Shown piece by piece: positions 47,267 through 54,007 of a stretch of 64,000 nt of DNA. Origin of the DNA: CAZJLP01 sp964546955 (GTDB taxonomy: Bacteria > Verrucomicrobiota > Verrucomicrobiia > Opitutales > Opitutaceae); assembly GCA_964546955.1 (NCBI GenBank), contig CAZJLP010000011.1, forward strand, positions 49,671-113,670. Direction: 5' to 3'. The position numbers and the translations under genes are program-made. Each line of letters starts with the position of its first letter. Position 1 is the first letter of the stretch. Under the pieces are notes generated by a model, which saw nothing but the letters and a program-made list of their open reading frames with translations, had not been told where the DNA came from and made no database searches.

Positions 47267-48178
47267 TCAACCGAGTTGTAGGTTCTTTCGCAAGTCGGCG
47301 ACGAGCTGCGCCGCGCGGGGCCTGACCGCGGTAACCCGTGGATTCCAGGCCAGGGCGATCGGTCTCCGCAGTTGGCGCAGGCGTTCATCGTCGACAATGG
47401 CGACCAGTTCGGGCGGCAGCTCGCCCAGGGCCAACCGGGGCAGGATCGCAGCGTAGTGGCCCGATCTGACCGCGCTGAGCGCGTGCGGAAAGGATTGGCA
47501 GACCAGGGCGGGCGAGAACTCGACTCCGCAGGCATGAGCCACGTCCCGCAGGCGCTGCGCGAATTGCCCATCGGTTGTTTGCGCAGCCAACGGCGTCTTG
47601 GCGAGTATCTCGGCCAGCGTCAGCTGCTTGACCGACGAGACCAGGGTCCGCGGCACCGCCACCGCGAACGTCATTTCGCCCAGAGGGGCGGTCTTCAGGC
47701 CGTCCGTCACGGCGTCGCGACGGGTAATGCCGAAGTCGATACGACCTTCGCTCAGCTGCTGGACGATCTCGTTCGTGCGCAGATTGACCGTGGCGAACCG
47801 CGTATGCTGCTTTCCCCTGGCCACGCGGCCCAAGCGCGGAACGACCAGCCATTGCAAGAGACTGTCACCCGCGGCGATCGTGTAGTCCAGGCTCGCGGAA
47901 TTGCACTCGGACCTGAAGTCCTGGAGGGAGCGGAGCTGTTCGCGAGCGAGTTCGGCCAGGCGCATTCCCTGCTCGGTCAGCTTCAGAAGCTTGCCCTGGC
48001 GTCGGGCGACCTCGATGCCGAAAAACTCGGACAGCTCGCGCAGTTGACGGCTGTACTGGCTTTGGCGGACAGGGTCGTCGGGAGCGGCGCGGGCGATGCT
48101 GCCCGCGTCATGCACCTCCACCAGCACCTTGAGGCGGTCGAGCGATAATCCGCGTTCGGCGAAGAGAGAATCAAACAT
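47267..48178 (-). CDS. LysR-family transcriptional regulator
   Basis: A 303-residue regulator with an N-terminal winged helix-turn-helix (LKVLVEVHDAGSIARAA, then SRQLRELSEFFGIEVARRQGKLLKLTEQG) and a substrate-binding-like effector domain from about residue 90. It is transcribed towards the sugar-acid dehydratase rather than away from it, an atypical arrangement for LysR genes. It probably controls that gene and the PQQ enzyme. The inducer is unknown. Confidence 0.9.
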   Translation of the reverse strand: MFDSLFAERGLSLDRLKVLVEVHDAGSIARAAPDDPVRQSQYSRQLRELSEFFGIEVARRQGKLLKLTEQGMRLAELAREQLRSLQDFRSECNSASLDYTIAAGDSLLQWLVVPRLGRVARGKQHTRFATVNLRTNEIVQQLSEGRIDFGITRRDAVTDGLKTAPLGEMTFAVAVPRTLVSSVKQLTLAEILAKTPLAAQTTDGQFAQRLRDVAHACGVEFSPALVCQSFPHALSAVRSGHYAAILPRLALGELPPELVAIVDDERLRQLRRPIALAWNPRVTAVRPRAAQLVADLRKNLQLG

Positions 48179-48361
48179 GATTAGAAAGTCATGTATACTG
48201 CCAGAATACGCATGGCAAGTTTTCTGCCGCTCGACTAAGGTCGGCTCCGTTCAATTGGGCGCCGGTCAAAAAAACGAAGGGATCTTTCCGATCCCCCTTG
48301 ATTTTAGAAACCCTCGCTCCGTTGTAAGTCTTCGAATCCTTAAACGTCTTATCCTTCTGTC

Positions 48362-48520
48362 ATGAAATCCACACGCTCATTAACCGTCATGTCCCGCCTA
48401 TTTAGGTTGGGCTCCTGGCCGTGTGCGATTGCCCCTGTGGCGCAGACGACAGGGCATAGTGAACGACTCGGCGAGGCCGGTCGCAATTATGCGAAACGCA
48501 AAGGAAGTGGTCTAACGTAA
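48362..48520 (+). CDS. Possible 52-codon leader peptide
   Basis: ATG 48362 to TAA 48520 encodes a 52-residue basic peptide with no known family. Its last codons overlap the first of four alternating complementary segments that include a terminator (see 48504-48598). That position is typical of leader peptides, but there is no Shine-Dalgarno and the peptide has no run of one amino acid. Low confidence as a gene. Confidence 0.25.
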   Translation: MKSTRSLTVMSRLFRLGSWPCAIAPVAQTTGHSERLGEAGRNYAKRKGSGLT

Positions 48521-48598
48521 CCGCGAGAACAATCTCGTAGCATTGCGCCCACTTCCTTTCCGGAAGTGGTTTTTTTGCGCTCACGCCCAGCCACTTCC
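48504..48598 (+). promoter_or_regulatory. Attenuator-like set of four alternating complementary segments
   Basis: GGAAGTGG (48504-48511), CCACTTCC (48549-48556), GGAAGTGG (48562-48569) and CCACTTCC (48591-48598) follow each other. Segments 2 and 3 make a terminator followed by seven T. Segment 1 can instead pair with 2, and 3 with 4, which would remove the terminator. This is the 1-2-3-4 logic of classical attenuators. A cgaga/tctcg hairpin lies between 1 and 2. Confidence 0.5.
48549..48576 (+). terminator. Rho-independent terminator upstream of the tRNA cluster
   Basis: ccacttcc-tttcc-ggaagtgg followed by TTTTTTT; perfect 8-bp stem. Transcription on the plus strand must begin upstream, between about 48180 and 48500. 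The 450 bp after it (48600-49032) hold several GC-rich hairpins but no gene that I can name. Confidence 0.88.
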
Positions 48599-49032
48599 GG
48601 GATCCGAGCCGCGAGCTCGTCCGATTTCGAGATTCCGTACGTGGCTTCACCGCTGAGCCCAGGTCAATCAGCCAAGGTCCGCGCCAAATCCTGCGGCCTT
48701 CCAAACTACGTCGAGCCGACCGCTCGGCGTAAGAGGGACGACGGTGTGTGTTCTTTTTTGCGAACCGCCCGAGCACGGCTCGGTGCGGTCTGATTCAGCG
48801 CGGTGCGCCTGTAGGCGTTAAACGGCGATGCCGGCCGCGCATCCAATTTCAAGTTTTGGCGCGCGGTGGTTCAATCCGTCAGGTCCAGCCTTCGGTAACC
48901 AGGGCTGCTGCGCGCCACTTTTTTGTTCGAACAAGCGCCGGTTCTTGATCCGAGACCGGAGTCCGCGTGCCCTGTCGGATCTCCCGAGTGCCAGTCGCCG
49001 GCCAAAGTGCGACAGGGGCTAATTTCCGATTA

Positions 49033-49205
49033 TGACGCAGAGCGCACAGGGCACGGACACCGAGTAATCCCCAGCAAACGGCGCGCATAGAGAGCCTCGG
49101 GAGGTTCCTTTCGAATTGGCAAACCCACGTCGATTAAGCCGGAGGTCATCGCTAAGTGGATGGCCTCTGTGCCCTCCGGATCGTGCTTCGTGCTCTCTGT
49201 GTAAC
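49033..49205. repeat. Inverted-repeat element, CTCTGTG family, pair 1
   Basis: The left arm, gacgcagagcgcacagggcac and so on (49033-49064), and the right arm, tggcctctgtgccctccgg to tgctctctgtgtaac (49161-49205), are imperfect reverse complements around about 100 bp. Other copies are at 49781-49945 and 54441-54492. Confidence 0.6.
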
Positions 49206-49253
49206 AAAAGAAGGCTGGAGGAGTGCATCGGCAGCCACCACGGAACATTTTAT

Positions 49254-49316
49254 CCCGCAGTCAATGAGGGCGGACCTCGGAGAAGTCTTCCGAGGCCGAG
49301 CGACCTGAGCTGCGGG
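49254..49316 (+). other. tRNA-like structured segment, identity unclear
   Basis: cccgcag (49254-49260) and ctgcggg (49310-49316) pair perfectly over 7 bp like an acceptor stem. Inside is a 7-bp cctcgga/tccgagg hairpin with a 7-base loop. The loop lacks the U33 expected of an anticodon loop and the element is only 63 nt long. It lies directly before the tRNA-Cys gene. It may be a decayed tRNA or another structured RNA. Confidence 0.35.
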
Positions 49317-49321
49317 AATAA

Positions 49322-49397
49322 CGCGACGTACCCAAGCATCCAAGGGACCGGCCTGCAAAGCCGGGATTCGCGGGTGAAAGTCCCGCCGTCGCGTCCA
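49322..49397 (+). tRNA. tRNA-Cys(GCA) with non-canonical D- and T-loops
   Basis: The acceptor stem is perfect (49322-49328 with 49387-49393), discriminator T73 is the Cys identity base, and CCA is encoded (49395-49397). The anticodon stem is 5 bp and the loop ctgcaaa gives anticodon GCA at 49355-49357. The T-stem is perfect (gcggg/cccgc), but the T-loop is tgaaagt instead of ttcrany, so Psi55 and C56 are replaced by purines. The D-stem is 3 bp and the D-loop (aagcatccaa) has no GG. The elbow contacts G18-Psi55 and G19-C56 therefore cannot form. Confidence 0.85.
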
Positions 49398-49398
49398 C

Positions 49399-49477
49399 TG
49401 CAGGATGGGGGAGTCTGGCTGTCCCCGTTAGCCTCATAAGCTGAAGATCGTCGGTTCAAATCCGACTCCTGCATCCA
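49399..49477 (+). tRNA. tRNA-Met(CAT), canonical elbow
   Basis: The acceptor tgcagga/tcctgca is perfect. The D-stem is gggg/cccc with GG in the loop (49417-49418). The anticodon arm ttagc-ctcataa-gctga gives CAT at 49435-49437. The T-arm gtcgg-ttcaaat-ccgac is normal, and CCA is encoded at 49475-49477. The discriminator is T, not the usual A. The paired first base and lack of a GGG/CCC anticodon stem argue for an elongator-type (or Ile2-type) tRNA rather than an initiator. Confidence 0.9.
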
Positions 49478-49483
49478 TTTTAT

Positions 49484-49558
49484 ATGCCGCAGATGTCCTA
49501 GGGGACGGTTTGGTCTCCAAAACCGAACGGCTGGGTGCGATTCCCGGGCGGCATGCCA
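49484..49558 (+). tRNA. tRNA-Trp(CCA) with altered D-arm and T-loop
   Basis: The acceptor atgccgc/gcggcat is perfect. The discriminator G73 is the Trp identity base and CCA is encoded at 49556-49558. The anticodon arm ttggt-ctccaaa-accga gives CCA at 49517-49519. The T-stem is ctggg/cccgg with loop tgcgatt, so base 55 is G instead of T. The D-region forms a compact gtcc-tagg-ggac hairpin with a 4-base loop rather than a normal D-arm. Confidence 0.82.
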
Positions 49559-49560
49559 CT

Positions 49561-49657
49561 TTGCTACACGAAGAGTAACACGGCAGCGCACGCATTATCG
49601 GACGGGTAAAAGTCCCCGTCGATGCAGAGGCAGTTCGTGTCGCGACACGGACTGCAA
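49561..49657 (+). other. Structured segment between tRNA-Trp and tRNA-Phe
   Basis: It contains acggg-taaaagtc-cccgt (49602-49619), a T-arm-like hairpin with the same purine-rich loop motif as the Cys and Arg tRNAs. It also contains a near-perfect 26-bp palindrome gcagttcgtgtcgcgacac (49631-49655). I could not build a full cloverleaf because no anticodon arm with U33 is present. It may be a degraded tRNA or a processing signal. Confidence 0.35.
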
Positions 49658-49659
49658 GC

Positions 49660-49732
49660 GGAGGTTAGGCCGATCTAGTGATGGCGCGTGGCTGAAGTCC
49701 ACGAGAGCACGGCGCGAAACCGTGAGCCTCCA
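49660..49732 (+). tRNA. tRNA-Phe(GAA) with non-canonical D- and T-loops
   Basis: The acceptor ggaggtt/agcctcc pairs with one G-U, and discriminator A73 is the Phe identity base. CCA is not encoded (tca follows). The D-stem gccg/tggc has loop atctagtga without GG. The anticodon arm cgtgg-ctgaagt-ccacg gives GAA at 49694-49696. The T-stem cacgg/ccgtg is perfect but the loop is cgcgaaa, with C54 and G55 in place of TT. A canonical tRNA-Phe(GAA) exists at 63587. Confidence 0.83.
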
Positions 49733-49780
49733 TCAATTTCATCCGTCGTTGGGCAGAGTGTTGAACCTACCATTGTTTGT

Positions 49781-49945
49781 TTGTGACACGGAGTGCTCGG
49801 AGGACGAGCGAGAGGGCACGGAGAGGTATTCACTCTCCGTCGCCAAAGTTTCATTAGGCAACTAACGCCGACCGAACTGGGCCTGTTGCTCATTTGATGA
49901 CCTCCGTGCGCTCCGGATTGTGCTCTGTGCTCCCTGTGTCACCAA
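49781..49945. repeat. Inverted-repeat element, CTCTGTG family, pair 2
   Basis: The left arm, ttgtgacacggagtgctcgg and so on (49781-49823), and the right arm, gacctccgtgcgctccgg to ctgtgtcaccaa (49899-49945), are reverse complements with mismatches. Their ends match exactly (ttg.gacac/gtgtc.caa). The element lies between tRNA-Phe and tRNA-Arg and splits the array. Confidence 0.62.
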
Positions 49946-49961
49946 TCCGAAAACTAGCTTT

Positions 49962-50036
49962 CTCCGCGTGGTGAAATTACGATCATGTCGCGCTTCGAAC
50001 GCGGCGTTGCGGGTGGGAGTCCCGCCGTGGAGTCCA
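49962..50036 (+). tRNA. tRNA-Arg(TCG) with non-canonical D- and T-loops
   Basis: The acceptor ctccgcg/cgtggag pairs with one G-U. CCA is encoded at 50034-50036. The D-stem gtga/tcat closes loop aattacga, which lacks GG. The anticodon arm tcgcg-cttcgaa-cgcgg gives TCG at 49995-49997. The T-stem gcggg/cccgc is perfect but the loop is tgggagt, so positions 55-57 are all G. As in Cys and Phe, the elbow pairs cannot form although every stem is intact. Confidence 0.85.
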
Positions 50037-50107
50037 TTTTACTTTCATGCGTCATCGTGACGCGTGAGCAATGGCCGAACTCTTCGGAGGGAGGCCCGTA
50101 ACATAAG

Positions 50108-50114
50108 AAGGAGG
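50108..50114 (+). promoter_or_regulatory. Perfect Shine-Dalgarno for the small membrane protein
   Basis: AAGGAGG five bases before the ATG at 50120. Almost no other gene in this window has such a site, so this gene is translated by a different initiation strategy from its neighbours or has come from another genome. Confidence 0.85.
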
Positions 50115-50119
50115 ATACG

Positions 50120-50335
50120 ATGAGTATCATCGCCCTCTGCGTCGCGTGGTTCGCCGTCGCCGGCATTGTGCTCCTGGCACTTGCTGAGTATCGCAAACCA
50201 GCCTCCGCCATGCCCGCGCATGGCGGTGCCAACACCGGTCGCGCTGCGACGAAAGGTTCGATCCTCGCCAAGGTAACGGAGGCTGAGCCCGCCGTAGGCT
50301 TGGCGAAGGTGGACCGGGTCGTCCACGCGGACTAA
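50120..50335 (+). CDS. Small membrane protein of the RtcB/tRNA locus
   Basis: A 71-residue protein with a strong ribosome binding site. Residues 3-22 form one transmembrane helix (IIALCVAWFAVAGIVLLALA). The rest is a polar tail with GGANTGRAATKGSILAK and a C-terminal VDRVVHAD. No family is known to me. It lies 84 bp after tRNA-Arg and before the HNH gene on the same strand, and a hairpin follows its stop. The strong initiation site and position suggest a functional part of the locus, perhaps a toxin-like or signalling peptide; that is a guess. Confidence 0.7.
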   Translation: MSIIALCVAWFAVAGIVLLALAEYRKPASAMPAHGGANTGRAATKGSILAKVTEAEPAVGLAKVDRVVHAD

Positions 50336-50348
50336 GCAGAAAGCAACG

Positions 50349-50379
50349 CCGGCCCGGGGATTTATGATCTCCGGGCCGG
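50349..50379 (+). terminator. Hairpin after the small membrane protein gene
   Basis: ccggcccgg (50349-50357) and ccgggccgg (50371-50379) form a perfect 9-bp stem, extended inward by gat/atc. It is followed by ttcaattt. The T tract is weak, so it may be a partial terminator or RNA-stabilising hairpin. Confidence 0.6.
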
Positions 50380-50480
50380 TTCAATTTCGGGGCGCCCTTT
50401 TTCGGAAGGTGTCTCGCGAAGGTTTCGAAGGAATCGAAGAGGGTTAGGACTTCGCTTCGGATTGCACTTCGAACGCCGAG

Positions 50481-50618
50481 GGTAGGGCGAGGCGTCCCCG
50501 ACTCGACGTCGAAGCTGAGCCCCTTTCGAAAACAGGCGTGTTGACGCTTCCGAGCGCGGCGAAGCCCAATGTTTGCGTCGTTTTCCGCACACGACGGCGA
50601 GGCGGGACCTCGCCTACC
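50481..50618. repeat. Inverted-repeat element, GGGCGAGGCCTC family, copy B
   Basis: The left arm, ggtagggcgaggcgtccccg and so on (50481-50511), and the right arm, cgacggcgaggcgggacctc and so on (50592-50618), are imperfect reverse complements. The motif cgtcgaagctga follows the left arm, as in copy C at 58919. It fills most of the 426-bp gap before the HNH gene. Confidence 0.6.
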
Positions 50619-50761
50619 TTTTGTCCCTGATGCCGGCGTTTTTTGAGAGTTTATCCGCGCAGTTTTTGGTCGCGGAGGGACCGCAAGAACCAATCGCAAA
50701 AAAGAACACACTTGGCCGTGCGCGTCGTGAGATGTGCCACGGCCCCTTGATTTTTTTCATC

Positions 50762-51394
50762 ATGAACACACATCTTCTCGATAAGCCGATCGTGCTGTCG
50801 CTTAACCGCGCCTGGCAGGTTATCGGTCATCGCACCGTCAAGCAGGTTCTCGTCGCGCTCAACGGTGGCGGAACTGACCTGCCCCCCGCGCTGGGGCTCG
50901 ATATTGCGTATCCAAAGTGGGATGACGGTTCGTTCAATTTCGACCGGCCGCTCTTCCTTAACCCGGTTCCCTGGGTCGAGTGGATCAATCTTCCCATTCG
51001 CGAGTTCGATTTCGTCGTCAACACGCCAACTCGCGCCATCCGCGTTCCAACCGTCATCATCGCGACCCAGTTCGAGAAGATGCCAGTTCGGTTCCCTCGC
51101 GTCTCGCGCCAGGCGATTTTCGAACGCGACGGCGGGATTTGCCAATATACGGGCCAATTTGTCGGCAAAGGCGGAGGCAACCTCGACCACGTCGTGCCTC
51201 GTCAGCGCGGCGGCCGCGACACGTTCGAAAACCTCGTCTGGGCCAAGAAGGAAATCAACTCGCTCAAAGCAAATCGTCTCCCGCACGAGGCGGGCTTGCG
51301 TCTAATGCGCCGGCCGAAGACGCCCGCCCCGCTGCCGGTCGCAGCGATGATCCGTGAACCCAAGCACCCGGATTGGCGGCACTTCCTGACGTAG
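50762..51394 (+). CDS. HNH endonuclease domain protein
   Basis: A 210-residue protein started at ATG 50762 (MNTHLLDKPIV). The N-terminal part (IVLSLNRAWQVIGHRTVKQVLVALNGG) is like the family of HNH proteins that begin VLNRSWQ. The HNH nuclease domain (about 125-190) has RQAIFERDGGICQYTG, the catalytic LDHVVPRQRGGRDTFENLVWA and NSLKANRLP. The second zinc-type cysteine pair of classical HNH_5 proteins is missing. It is followed 33 bp later by the sigma factor gene. In this locus it could act on DNA or RNA; the target is unknown. Confidence 0.88.
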   Translation: MNTHLLDKPIVLSLNRAWQVIGHRTVKQVLVALNGGGTDLPPALGLDIAYPKWDDGSFNFDRPLFLNPVPWVEWINLPIREFDFVVNTPTRAIRVPTVIIATQFEKMPVRFPRVSRQAIFERDGGICQYTGQFVGKGGGNLDHVVPRQRGGRDTFENLVWAKKEINSLKANRLPHEAGLRLMRRPKTPAPLPVAAMIREPKHPDWRHFLT

Positions 51395-51427
51395 TTCGGT
51401 TTTTACCTCCCGCTTCCTCCGCTCGCC

Positions 51428-52129
51428 ATGAGCACGCTCTCTCCAGATTCTCTTTGCCTCCCCGACTGCCTCGACCTTGTCGATACAGCCCTCGCGGCGA
51501 TTTCGCGCCGACTGCCTTCCACGGTGTCACGGGACGATCTTGCCTCTGTCGGCAAGCTGGCGCTCATTTCGGCGCTAGAACATGTCGACGGCACCGTGGA
51601 CGAGGTTCGCGCTTACTGCTTTGTTCGCGTTCGAGGCGCCATGCTGGACGAACTCCGCCGCCTCGACCCGCTTTCGCGGGGTCACCGCGATCAACTTACC
51701 GCGGTTGTGCGCGCGCAGGCCGAGCTGAGCGCCCGCCTGGGCCGCGCTGCTTCCCGCGCTGAAATCGCGATCGCGACCAAGCTCGCTCCGGCTTCCGTTG
51801 CCACCGCCCTCGCGACACTCAAGGCCCAGTCGGAGTTCTGCGACACCGCGCTGGAAGCGTTCCCCGACCTGCACACTCCCTCTCCGGCCGAAAGCGTTGA
51901 AACGGAAGACCTGCGCCTAAGCATGCGCACCGCTCTGTCGCGCCTGTCCAGCACGCATGCCCAGGTGCTTTATCGCTACTACTTTGAGGAAGCCACGCTC
52001 GAGGATATCGCGATGGACCTGCACGTCTCCAAAGAGCGCGTGCGCCAGATTCGTGAAGCCGCCGAAAAGAAGCTGCGGGCCGATTTTGTCGTCCTCGCCA
52101 TCTGGCAATCTCTGATCGACCAGACGTAA
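51428..52129 (+). CDS. Sigma-70 family RNA polymerase sigma factor, FliA/SigB-like
   Basis: A 233-residue alternative sigma factor. Region 2 has DDLASVGKLALISALEHVDG and FVRVRGAMLDELRRLDPLSRG, the RIRGAILDELR signature of FliA-type factors. Region 3 is near 95-140. Region 4 (about 170-225) has LSSTHAQVLYRYYFEEATLEDIA and VSKERVRQIREAAEKKLR, a complete -35 recognition helix-turn-helix. No anti-sigma gene is adjacent. It probably drives rtcB and neighbouring genes, taking the place that RtcR and sigma-54 have in Escherichia coli. That role is inferred from position only. Confidence 0.9.
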   Translation: MSTLSPDSLCLPDCLDLVDTALAAISRRLPSTVSRDDLASVGKLALISALEHVDGTVDEVRAYCFVRVRGAMLDELRRLDPLSRGHRDQLTAVVRAQAELSARLGRAASRAEIAIATKLAPASVATALATLKAQSEFCDTALEAFPDLHTPSPAESVETEDLRLSMRTALSRLSSTHAQVLYRYYFEEATLEDIAMDLHVSKERVRQIREAAEKKLRADFVVLAIWQSLIDQT

Positions 52130-52351
52130 CCGAAATCAACGACCCATCAGCCATGCCGAACATCACTCTACTAAAAACACTGAGACTCACACCGCGGCGT
52201 TGCCGGCGCAGCCTCCTCCTTAAGTGAAGGCGTTCGCCGTTCCATACAGCTCTTGGAAAGGGAACCTTGATCGACGAGTCAGGCACCACGCCGCCTGAGA
52301 ACTATCCGACTCGGTTGTGTCCTGTTAGGATCATCACAAATTAATTTACCT

Positions 52352-53905
52352 ATGACTATGGAAATCAAACCTCGCGATCTGCTCGCTGCCGGCTGGCAGG
52401 AAGGAAAGCGCCTTGGAGCGGTGCTGCGCCGGGCGCGCGAGCTCGAAAAGACAGGGCTTTCGCATGAACGCGTTTTCGCCCAGCTCGAGCAGGATTTTCC
52501 GAAGCAAACGCCGTTGATCGCGCCCCGAACCGTGCCAGCTCCTTTGGCGGAAGCGATCGAGCCGGAGACTCCCGAAGAAGCCACCAATGTCATGTCAGCT
52601 CGCGGCCGCATGCTGGAGCTGCTCCACGTGCCGATCGTGAAGCGTGGCGCCATCATGCCCGATGCCTGCCCGGCCGGAGGTGGCCATGCGACCATCCCCG
52701 TCGGCGGGGCGATCGAGGTCGAGAATGCGATCATCCCTGGCGCTCACTCGGCCGACATCTGCTGCTCGATGTACGCGTCGTTTTTCGATTCCAATCATCC
52801 CGTCGGTGAAATGATGGATCATCTTTTCAAGACCACGCATTTCGGTGCCGGCGGACGCCCCCGCGGCCAGCAGATGAGTTCCGCGGTGCTCGACGAGCCG
52901 GTTTGGGACAACCGCTTCTTGTCCGGGCTGCAGAGCCGCGCCCGCGATTTCATGGGAACGCAGGGCGATGGAAATCACTTTGCTTATATTGGCCGGATTC
53001 AGTTCACCGACCCGCAGCGCGCCGCTTTGGAGAAGGCGGGCTATACGGAACTCGCGGAATGGATTGTCCGCCGCGAGGGCAGATTCAACGTGCTCGTGAC
53101 CCACCACGGATCGCGGGGCCTCGGTGCCGACGTTTACAAACGGGGGCAGATCGCGGCCCGCAAGTGGTGCGATGAAAACGCCAAGGACATTCCCGACGCC
53201 GCCGCGTGGCTGCCGGGAGATTCGAGCGAAGGTCGCGATTATTGGGATGCTTTGCAGTACGTGTCGCGCTGGACCCGGGAAAATCATGTCCAAATCCACG
53301 CCGCCTTCCTGCGCCGTTTGAATCAGCGCGGCCTCGTCCAGATCGGCAACGAGCACAACTTCGTATGGAAACGTGGCGACGTGTTTCTCCACGGCAAGGG
53401 CGCCACGCCCGCGTGGACCGACGCCGATGGACGGCCTCTGCTCGGGTTGATCCCCCTCAACATGGCTCGCGAGATCCTGCTGGTGCTCGGGTCGAACAAC
53501 GACAGCTACCTCTCTTTCTGCCCCCACGGCGCGGGACGCAATTTGTCGCGGTCGGCCATGCTGCGTCCGTACAAGGACGCCGACGGTGAGATCGACCCGG
53601 CGCGGATTCGGAAGGCTCTGGCTGACACGACGGCGGGGCTCGACATCCGATGGTACAACGGCGCTCCCGATTTGTCGGAGTCGCCGCTGGGCTATAAGGA
53701 TGCGACAAAGGTGAAGGCGCAAATTGCCCGCTTCGGGCTGGCCGAGGTCGTCGGAGAGATCCACCCACAAGGCTGCATCATGGCCGGCGAGGCGCCCGAA
53801 CCCAAATGGGCCCGCGCGCGCCGCGAGAAACGCGCGGCCCACAAAGCCCTCCGCGTCGACGACCGCCAAGCCATCGGCGAGAGCAAGGACGAATCCTACA
53901 CCTAA
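52352..53905 (+). CDS. rtcB: RtcB-family RNA ligase, divergent subtype
   Basis: RtcB joins RNA ends with 2',3'-cyclic phosphate or 3'-phosphate to 5'-OH using GTP and Mn2+. It repairs cleaved tRNA or rRNA. Visible active-site parts are ADICCSM (the DxxC metal motif, usually DIGCGM), GDGNHFAYIG, HHGSRGLG, EHNFVWKRGDVFLHGKGATPA and SFCPHGAGR with the guanylated His. At 517 residues it is longer than typical RtcB (about 400-480), with extra N-terminal sequence (1-95). ATG 52352 or the Met two codons later may start it; there is no Shine-Dalgarno. The 222-bp gap before it may hold its own promoter. No archease, RtcA or RtcR gene is nearby. Confidence 0.93.
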   Translation: MTMEIKPRDLLAAGWQEGKRLGAVLRRARELEKTGLSHERVFAQLEQDFPKQTPLIAPRTVPAPLAEAIEPETPEEATNVMSARGRMLELLHVPIVKRGAIMPDACPAGGGHATIPVGGAIEVENAIIPGAHSADICCSMYASFFDSNHPVGEMMDHLFKTTHFGAGGRPRGQQMSSAVLDEPVWDNRFLSGLQSRARDFMGTQGDGNHFAYIGRIQFTDPQRAALEKAGYTELAEWIVRREGRFNVLVTHHGSRGLGADVYKRGQIAARKWCDENAKDIPDAAAWLPGDSSEGRDYWDALQYVSRWTRENHVQIHAAFLRRLNQRGLVQIGNEHNFVWKRGDVFLHGKGATPAWTDADGRPLLGLIPLNMAREILLVLGSNNDSYLSFCPHGAGRNLSRSAMLRPYKDADGEIDPARIRKALADTTAGLDIRWYNGAPDLSESPLGYKDATKVKAQIARFGLAEVVGEIHPQGCIMAGEAPEPKWARARREKRAAHKALRVDDRQAIGESKDESYT

Positions 53906-54007
53906 GCGCCGCCGGCTTCCCCGATACATCGCGTATTAAGTTAAGTCAGAGCGGTTTTGCCCGATAATAGAAGCAGGACGGGGTCGGTGGACCGCGCCCT
54001 GCAGCCC

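Noticed and set aside
48822..48829. GTTAAAC, possible integron attC core
   Set aside because: No matching RYYYAAC core at the right distance and no integrase or cassette structure; a 7-base match alone is chance.
49566..49640. acacgaa/ttcgtgt as the acceptor stem of another tRNA
   Set aside because: The spacing is tRNA-like, but no T-arm precedes the 3' strand and no anticodon loop with U33 exists; the match comes from the nearby cgtgtcgcgacacg palindrome.
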